Shown one piece after another: positions 56,901-64,000 of a stretch of 64,000 bases of DNA. A model generated the notes under the pieces. That model ran no database searches and had not been told where the DNA came from. It saw only the letters and a list, made by a program, of their open reading frames with translations. Origin of the DNA: Mytilus galloprovincialis (lineage: Eukaryota; Mollusca; Bivalvia; Mytilida; Mytilidae); NCBI RefSeq assembly GCF_965363235.1, contig NC_134851.1, positions 40,018,321 through 40,082,320 of the forward strand. The letters run 5' to 3'. Each line of letters opens with the position of its first letter. Position 1 is the first letter of the stretch. The position numbers were made by a program, and so were the translations under genes.

Positions 56901-59900
56901 GAACTTGGATTCACAGTGAGAATAATGTTTTTTAATATAATAATTCCTATGTAAAATAGTCCGATTTAATATGATTTTCTTTATATTAAAGTCAGTATAA
57001 CGTGACTTCTCATTTACATGTCAAAGTTATGTGCAATATTTGTTGTTGAGTGTAATGAAGCTTCATACACTTTGCCGGATTATAAAAAAAATGTTTTCAA
57101 GTTATAATTGGTGTTAAGCAAGGTTAAGGGATACAGATGGTTCTAACGACTATGTTCTCTACAGTTAACGATAAGTTTCAGATATATTACGGATAAGTAT
57201 ATATTCATCAAACGGTTTCTATTACTTGAGGATTTAAAAGTTCTCAAGATATACTCCAAAATCTCAATCAGAATCTTAAAAATTTCTACAAAATGACCTC
57301 CGGATTCCTACCCAAAATTGTTCTAACACAGTTAGGGAAGAATAGCTGAAATAATAACTACATAAACTTTCACTAGTAACCCGAATTTAACTTGAACGGA
57401 CAAAAACGTGTTAACGCTATTTAAATGAGATTGATCGTTTATTGATAAAGATTGACAAAAATTAAAAATTATATTTAATTCATATCAATTCATATCAATT
57501 CATTTTAACGCCAGTCAAATAGATTTCTCTGCGGTGAATCAATTGAAATCAAGTTGCTGGTTAGTTGCGTTAAACAAATAGGCCACGCCCCCGTTAAACT
57601 ATTTCAAACATCCATTAATTCGTTTTAAACATGGATGAGACCCGAGCTTTTTACAGGTAAATCACCCAAGCAAAACGACCTCGATGTATCTATCGTTTTT
57701 TGTTTCAAACTTTAAATGCGTAGTCTTATTAAGTCACATGCTCCACAATTTTAATTAAACGAACGTATAATACACGTGACATTTTCATATATAAGGCATT
57801 TAAATAAAAACATTAAAATATATATGCACGCGTGGTTTAAAAATGTCAAACTAGGGAATCTGTTGAAAATAAAATAGTTAGATGGATAACATAAATTTAA
57901 TTTGCTCAAATGCACTAGATCTTTATCGCTCATATATATGTGCGTTTCAAAAATTACTGAATGCTATGAAACCTCATGGCATGTAAGTAACATGTGGTCC
58001 TTTGCAACTATTTACGAAACTTTATGTATTCCTGTATATTTACCGTTTCTCTTTTCTCTTTTTATGTTTACTATATTGTACTCGTAAATCAAATGTAGAC
58101 ATGGAAACTACACAGCAATTATTTATTGTGTACATAATTTAAATCGATGTATCTTATATTTCCGGTAAGCAACAAATATTCATTCTCTTGCCGTATATTG
58201 ATATACGGAAAAGCTTGTAATGAAAGACAAGGTTTTGATGAATTGAATAATAAAATTGATGAAGACAATGCTGACGTATGTTGAATATGATAAACAGAAA
58301 GTCATACCCAAAATTATAAATGAAGTAGCAGCCCACTGAACTTTTAAAACTGTGTTAAATTGTAATACCGGTCACTGGCCAAATCGGGCGTTAATTGTGG
58401 AAGAGAAGCAAATATCAAACAAAAATATTGTTCTTACGATTCTGTAAAAAGATTATTGTGCTGTCATGCACCCTGACGTACTTGTAATAAATGAAAATAT
58501 ATATATGAGATAAATTTTAGTCTGCGATAACGATTGGTAAGTTGATTTAAGTTTAACGACCTAAACTGGCTATTTATCGGCATACTCTCACGTTTTTTAA
58601 TGTTTTAAAAGAAAACATATATTTACGTTTTGGGCATTAAATATAAGTCTACTTACCAAATTGAAATGAACATAAACATTGTTAAAAAAAAATGGAAAAG
58701 AAACATTCTGCATTGTTGTTTTCATATAATTTTATTTCCTATATATTTGAGCGGAAATTTCTAAGTTTAAACTGATTGTAGTATAGATAAAATATTTCAT
58801 CTAGGTGCTCTCGTTGAAGTTCGCGTTGCATATTAAAATGAATTTCATTGGTCGGAACGTTTGCAAACTTTCAATTCAATACACAATATAGAGTCCAGTT
58901 CGGCAAAAAAAAATCAAATTAAGACTCTACTTTGTCCGATTAAACAAACAGAATTTAGAAAAATAACACTTTTACGATTCTTTCAACCACGACCAAAATA
59001 TCTATCTTTTTCTCCGCTGAAAATCATTACTATTGATATTAGAACAAGTCAAAAGTTGCCGGAGCCGGTTGATTTATGATGCATACGAAACTTTAATAAT
59101 TAATTATACGGTTTGTATTTTTCCAAATAACTACTATATCCGATATAAATCGAAAAATAAATTATCGGTTAAAACTACCGATTTTTCTATGAGACAAACA
59201 TTATCCTTATATGAGTCAAATTTGCAATATAGATTCATAAAGGACAAACCATATTCTCATGTTTTTTTATGCAACACTAGTAAGCATAGTTCGTCTGTTC
59301 TCGCTTCAAACCAAGCCATCATAAATACACCAGAGATGACTAAAATGAAAGTCTTTTCGCTCATTGAGATTTTTTGGTAGGTATTAAGCTTCAATTCGAC
59401 CATTAATTACCGTAAATTTTCGATGTTTGCAAAATTACGAAAAATATGTTATAATCCTTGACCTTCCCGAAGCTTATACTTCGTTTAGTCGATTGTATGA
59501 AAGTTTTTTTTAAGAAACCGGTCTTTTACTTCAAAAAAAAAAAAAAAAAGATAAAAGCGATTTTTGTTTGAAGTAACGAATCTCATTCTTACAAGAAAAT
59601 GAAAGTTTTCGTGTTTTAGGTTGTGCTGAAGCAAACGTAAAAGTTGAAATAAAAATTACACTCCGAGATTACACTAAAGACATTTCGCTAGCACACATGG
59701 GACTAGATTTATTAATTGTTCATTTGCAAGTCAAAATTAATAATCATGCAAAACAAATAATAAAACTTCCCAATTTAAAATTGAGAAAAAACCGACAGGA
59801 AACCAAAGTACAAAGGTACGGCATTTATTTAAAAACAATCTCCATCCAACTTCAAAATGTGAGGTAAATCGATTAGCTTACGCTAGCCAAGCAACCAACA

Positions 59901-62900
59901 GACAAAATAAATCTTGACTCTCCGATCAAGACTATCTATAGACACGGAATAAAAAATAACGGAAAATAATAGCATGTTAGAAAGGTTACAAACACATTTA
60001 TACAAACATGAAGCAGCTGTTTTTTTTACTGAACTGGTCAGTGGTAATACAAAACTAGGGTTTCAAAAAGATGAAGAAAAAGAAAAAGACATTTAAACAT
60101 GCTAAAGTTTCTGAAAAAGCAAATCAGACATAGTGTTTAACTGAAATTGAAAAAAAAGGATCATGATAGTCTATAATATGTAAACATTTATTTCAGAAAG
60201 CCAACAACAAAATGAAAGGAAACTATGTATTGCTTAAAAACATTGACCAGGGCCGTAACAGCCTCATGTTTGAAATTTTAAAACAAAGTCACAGTACAAA
60301 GGCTTGTCTTCATATCAAACAGACAGATATCGACAAATTACAACTGCATAGGATAGGTCGATATCTCGTAGACAAGAAAAAACTATCGTCAAGGGAGGAG
60401 CGCTTCCTTCGCTTTACGTCAACACGTGACAAGTTTTTTTCGGCTAGAAAAGTACTGCATTGACTAGAAATTGATTTTGAGAAACACTATACTCATTTAA
60501 GCATTTTGACCCTCCCGCGCTCCATACAAAGAAAATCCTAATTAATGTGAGTGATAAATATTCATGTTGCTTCTGACATATCATAATTCCATTTTTGTGT
60601 CATTAAAATTATATGTTTAAATTTTATGATTTTGTTGCTAAACTTTTTTGGCTCAGTATATATATTAAAATAACTTTAGAAGCAATTCAAAGGATATTCA
60701 ATTTGTTTCAATATTGACGAAAATTGAGGCTACTATAAATTTTATACATGTAGTCGTCTCAGCCGAAAACAATACATAATATTGATAATATAAGCAAGTG
60801 TGACAAACCAAATTGAATCACAAATTTGTTGTTTGGGATTATTCATGGTTTACTAGTATTCCTTTCACGAATTTGGCTATACTTTTGGACCTTTTGGATT
60901 ATAGCTCTTCGTCTTTTATATTAAATTTGCTTTTGATTTCATATATTTTGGCCTCGATCATCACTGAAGAGACATGTATTTTCGAAATGCGCATCTAGTA
61001 CAAGAAAATTGGTACCGTTAATTGTATTCTATATTAACCAGTGACACGTGTCCTAATTTTTAAGAAAAGGGATAGAAAAAGTATGAATCAAAAATATCCG
61101 GTTTTTCAAAACTATATTTTCAAAATGCATTGCATAATTTAAACCGATTTAAAGTGTTTCATTTTATTGTATGTTTGTGCGTATACGAAAAAATGATAGA
61201 AAGTTAAACTTCAATGTTCATGACTTACAAGTATTATAATATTTCTTGTAAAATTGATAAATGAGCGGTTTTCACAAATACTGAACATTAGAATATATCG
61301 TAAACGTCAATTAATGAACAAGCAACCCAACGAGAAAAATATAATTTCAGAGGCATCTACATGTACATGTATAACTAGTTTTGAGTTAGAGAAATCATTC
61401 AACATGTTCATTGCCATATGATTCTATTCAGATTTGTGAGTTTTTTCGATTTACGAATAAGTCTATAAGATACAAACAATTAATTGAAGCAAAAAAAAAG
61501 AAAGAGACATGAAATAACGAATTAACATAAGTTTACAAATACATACCTAGGTGCATTTACCAAAACAACATTTGAACTTATTGATACATTTTTTCATATT
61601 ATTGTAATTTTATGTTTATTTACCCGATATGGAGTTCTTCTGAAATTAAAAATCACTTGAATGGGTATTTCTGGTGTATATACATGTATCACACTTGCTA
61701 TCTACATGTACAATATACGGAAATGACACGGCTGGGTATTTTAAAGTTACTGAAGGTAGATTACTGGCAGGTGTATATCCCCGGGCGAAGAACTTACTGA
61801 TTTGTCAAAACGGTTAGGTGTAACTTGTCATATTGTAAAGTTTTGAATCGCGCTCATGTCTTTTTTTTATTATATGAATTGCGCCAATAAATGAAACTTG
61901 ACACATTCCCCATTTCCATTCTCAATTTTATTAATTGTGTCATATTTATCTCGAAACTATTAACCTATTTACACGTACATGTAACATTAGAATACCTACT
62001 TCAACTGTTGAATAACTTTATAATTACTAAAATTCAAAATTATGTACTTCTCCTTCCGTATGTTATGTTTTTGTGTGTCAATTCTATCTTTCCATCAGGT
62101 CCATAGTGCACATTTTTTGTCAGTCTAAGTGCACTAAGGAGGCCCTTTCAGTTTGCGATTTCTGTACCTACATGAAAATACCTAAAAGGACCTCCTCAGT
62201 GCACTAAGAAGAAACATTTGAAAAGAAGTCTATAATATTTGCGCAATTAAATGATTGTTTTATTGGCGCTAATGAATGTTGCAGTTTTTATGATAAAGTT
62301 ATGCAAAAAAAGAATTCGCGTAATTAACTTGTGGTGCAAATTAATTCTTTTTTAGCCAAACTGGATATCGGCCTTCAAAACATTGTGTATACACAAACAA
62401 AGCAAGATTTATCTTTTGCGCAGTCTAGCCGGAGAATACAAGTTTTTGCAATTTGTGAAGGACTTTAATTTTAGAATGTAATGAACAAGTAAGAAGATCG
62501 TTAAATCGGAAAATGAGCTATGCACGATGAAAGTTTGGTGCGTCGATAAAAATTTCATGGATTCACTTGATAATTGTAAAGTTTCAAGTCTTTAAAAATA
62601 ACACCCATTTGTAGAACTGATTATTTCGATCCTTCAAATATGCATGTGTAGAATAATAATAAAAAAAATATATTATTAAGTCTCTTTCATATAGATACTG
62701 TAGATTTGTATTTGAACATCGATTGCAAACATAACGTTCAGTGAGAAATATTTCATGTATTCGTACAGAAAACAAATCAACTTCTTTCAGAATACAATTG
62801 ATTGGTTATTGAAGTAAATGATTTGCGACAGAATCAGTGACACTTGGCCAGAAGCTTACCTCTAAAATAAAGAAATATAAAAAAAGGTAGAGTTATTTTT

Positions 62901-63998
62901 AATTCTGTATTTTACTCATAAAGGACTTAAGCACTTTTTACAGTCAATGCCGAAAATATGAAATACATCGATTTAAATTATGTACACAATAAATAATTTT
63001 TGTGTACATAGTTTTCCGTGTCTACATTTGAATACGAGTACAATATAGAAAACCATCATGTTATATATTTAACTATTTTTTTTTCAACAGATTCACAAGT
63101 TTTGTATTTTTAAACCGCGTGTGCATATATATTTTAATGTTTTTTATTTTAATTCCTTACATATGAACATGATACGTGTATTATTCATTCGTTTCAACGT
63201 TTTAAATTGTGAAGCATGTGACTTTAATAAGACTATACGCATTTAAAGTTTGAAACAAAAAACGATAGATACATCGAGGTCGTTTTGCTTGGGTGATTTA
63301 CCTGTAAAAAGCTCGGGTCTCATCCATGTTTAAAACGAATTAATGGATGTTTGAAATAGTTTAACGGGGGCGTGGCCTATTAGTTTAACGCAACTAACCA
63401 GCAACTTGATTTCAATTGATTCACCGCAGAGAAATCTATTTGACTGGCGTTAAAATGAATTGATATGAATTGATATGAATTAAATATAATTTTTAATTTT
63501 TGTCAATCTTTATCAATAAACGATCAATCTCATTTAAATAGCGTTAACACGTTTTTGTCCGTTCAAGTTAAATTCGGGTTACTAGTGTTTACTCCAACCG
63601 CTATGCATTGGCTGATCGATACAAGTTTAACATAAGACATTATCACAAAGACGTGAGAATTACATTTTTTCTTTAATATTTTTGTTAATTACCATTTGCG
63701 ATAACGAAGATTTTCCCGTCTTGAAAACGATTGCCGGTACTATCAACAACTCCGTTTGACGCACTACATATGTAGATACCGCTATCCTGATACCTGTTGT
63801 TTCTTTTTAAAATATGAGGCAGAGTTACTCTTCCATCAGCAGTAGAATTTAGATATCTTATGTGTTCTCCAAAGTATGACATATGCTTCCATTGACCATA
63901 TGTATATTTTGCAGGAACACCGTGTGCAAGACAAGGTAAGGTTCGTGACACATCACTGTCGGAAAAATGTATGTGTTGATCAGGAATATTTAAAGGAT
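50777..63998 (-). CDS. Gene C (partial): Ig-superfamily receptor with rearranged tail
   Basis: Seven 3' exons are in the window: 63693-63998 (Ig2), 56246-56572 (Ig-like 3), 54521-54607 (membrane), 53638-53677, 53252-53283, 51813-51871, 50777-50956 (tail). Signal peptide and Ig1 must lie beyond the right edge. All borders are GT-AG and the frame is open to the stop at 50777-50779. Ig exons are close to gene B; membrane and tail exons are far more diverged from A and B than those are from each other. The tail lacks both A/B tyrosine motifs (VENRTVKKT replaces IENRTVYSEV) and ends ETGYSDVWY, a new TxYxxV site at the C-terminus. Intron 56573-63692 holds a 6.2-kb DNA transposon and intron 54608-56245 a 1-kb one. 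I expect a surface receptor; ligand unknown. Confidence 0.8.
51813..51871 (-). CDS. Gene C: short tail exon (59 nt)
   Basis: YPLPVNHRQNNHAQSRYPL. Its start aligns with the QPVPVENI cassette and its end with the RPL end of the 47-nt exon of A/B, and at 59 nt it joins the last exon directly in frame. It looks like one exon doing the work of two. Confidence 0.72.
53252..53283 (-). CDS. Gene C: TVDNIPESVEG micro-exon
   Basis: 32 nt, same phase as in A and B. Confidence 0.76.
53638..53677 (-). CDS. Gene C: basic stop-transfer exon
   Basis: FVRRKRNRKRKR, 40 nt, strongly basic; acceptor TTACAG, donor GTGTAT. Confidence 0.74.
54521..54607 (-). CDS. Gene C: transmembrane exon
   Basis: DRNTHGSK then VAIIISLVILVICFLISGAA; single span. 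Confidence 0.83.
54799..55819. mobile_element. TIR DNA transposon, ~1.02 kb, in gene C intron
   Basis: Ends TATGCCGGCGTCACACAGTG and, inverted, TATACCGGCTTCACACATAA. The interior is richer in G+C and in ACG/CGT words than its surroundings. A scrap of the RT retroelement tail is nested at 55340-55400. The right end abuts a piece of repeat R (GTAGACGAAACGCGCGTCTG, 55822-55841). No transposase frame is convincing. Confidence 0.65.
56246..56572 (-). CDS. Gene C: Ig-like domain 3 exon
   Basis: 109 codons, PPIFVENIEDKQYGQTGKD to SFEVEIGPVTT; about 14 differences from gene B. Donor is GTACG rather than GTAAG. Confidence 0.82.
56693..56780 (+). repeat. Retroelement tail scrap in gene C intron
   Basis: Same scrap as 37530-37625 of gene B, in the homologous position. 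Confidence 0.5.
58860..60463 (+). other. Possible exon-like frames inside the long-TIR element
   Basis: Three stretches look coding-like: 58861-59380 (overlapping frames of 72 and 115 codons); about 59621-59862, between TTTTAG and AG|GTAAAT, with about 80 open codons (VEIKITLRDYTKDISLAHMG); and about 60197-60463, after TTTATTTCAG, ending in a stop (NYVLLKNIDQG, KLSSREERFLRF). I could not join them in a consistent phase and recognise no domain. They may be remnants of an element gene. Confidence 0.25.
60840..61025 (-). repeat. Dispersed repeat R, diverged copy inside the long-TIR element
   Basis: TTTGGCTATACTTTTGGACC, ATCACTGAAGAGACATGTAT, GAAATGCGCATCTAGTACAA and TTGGTACCGTTAAT, the reverse of 49625-49775. 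Confidence 0.65.
61897..61930 (+). repeat. Very short 3'-end scrap of RT retroelement
   Basis: GACACATTCCCCATTTCCAT followed by TCTCAATTTTATT: only the last ~34 nt of the tail. Confidence 0.55.
63693..63998 (-). CDS. Gene C: Ig domain 2 exon
   Basis: 102 codons, same length and phase as in A and B; RTLPCLAHGVP, YGQWKH and RYQDSGIYICSASNG. The acceptor AG is the last two bases of the window. Confidence 0.88.
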
Positions 63999-64000
63999 CT

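Larger units (their letters stand above)
57371..63587. mobile_element. Long-TIR DNA transposon, 6.2 kb, CACTA-like termini
   Basis: Ends read CACTAGTAACCCGAATTTAA and its inverse. The outer ~350 bp of the two ends are almost identical (one mismatch noticed, plus small changes near the inner limit); pairing goes on with more divergence to about 58170 and back to 62943. TTT flanks both ends (57368-57370, 63588-63590), and gene B shows the empty site AAACTTTACTCC (38233-38244), so the duplication is 3 bp. CACTAG ends with a 3-bp duplication fit the CACTA/EnSpm (CMC) superfamily. No transposase was recognised inside, so it is probably non-autonomous or decayed. Confidence 0.8.

Noticed and set aside
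57371-63587. Polinton/Maverick origin for the long-TIR element
   Set aside because: The duplication is 3 bp rather than 6, the ends are CACTAG, the length is far too small, and no polymerase, integrase or capsid-type frame is seen.
1-64000. Endogenous retrovirus or LTR element
   Set aside because: No paired LTRs, primer-binding site or gag/pol/env-like frames were noticed; RT fragments here belong to other retroelement types.
1-64000. tRNA or rRNA genes
   Set aside because: No cloverleaf-like A/B-box pairs or rRNA core sequences were noticed; repeats R and V do not show clear tRNA promoters by eye.

Overview
The window looks like nuclear DNA of a bivalve mollusc, most likely a marine mussel (Mytilidae). 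The reasons are AT-rich sequence, spliced genes with GT-AG introns, no operons, and several dispersed repeats that I know from mussel genomes: one carrying ACGCGCGTTTCGTCTAC, one carrying GTGGTATGATTGCCAATGAG, and retroelement 3' tails ending ATTCCCCATTTCCATTCTCA. The species is inferred from memory of these repeats, not from a search. I saw no rRNA, tRNA, CRISPR or prokaryotic signal.

Layout. 1-6.7 kb is repeat-rich intergenic DNA: a large hairpin, two short inverted-repeat elements and the 3' end of an RT-bearing retroelement. 6724-7728 (+) is an intronless-looking Ras-like GTPase gene with a long basic C-terminal extension and no CAAX box. 7.9-12 kb has no recognised gene. From 12 kb to the right end lies a tandem cluster of three immunoglobulin-superfamily receptor genes, all on the minus strand: gene A (14932-24631), gene B (31413-42328) and gene C (50777 to beyond the right edge; exon edge 63998). 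A and B sit in direct duplicate units of about 16 kb (about 12.0-28.0 and 28.7-44.2 kb). Between B and C (44.2-50.8 kb) are repeats only.

The receptors. I rebuilt exon structures by hand from splice sites, codon phase and comparison of the three copies. Each complete gene encodes a signal peptide, a short linker exon, three Ig-type domains, one membrane span, a basic stop-transfer segment and a cytoplasmic tail. In A and B the tail has an ITIM-like site (LNYSDV) followed 24 residues later by an ITSM-like site (TVYSEV), the layout of vertebrate inhibitory receptors such as PD-1. Gene B is open throughout (513 codons plus stop). In gene A an 87-nt tail cassette carries an in-frame stop, so inclusion gives a receptor without tyrosine motifs and skipping gives the full tail. 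Gene C has lost both sites and has a new TGYSDV site at its very end. Its Ig exons resemble B closely while its membrane and tail exons are older, so it looks mosaic.

Mobile DNA. The most unusual items are two elements (33042-35006 and 48132-49113) whose ends begin TGTT(A/C)C and run straight into arrays of short palindromes, and a 6.2-kb element (57371-63587) with very long inverted repeats, CACTAG termini and a 3-bp TTT duplication, inserted in a gene C intron. Paralogous empty sites in the tandem copies let several insertions be defined to the base and ordered relative to the duplication.
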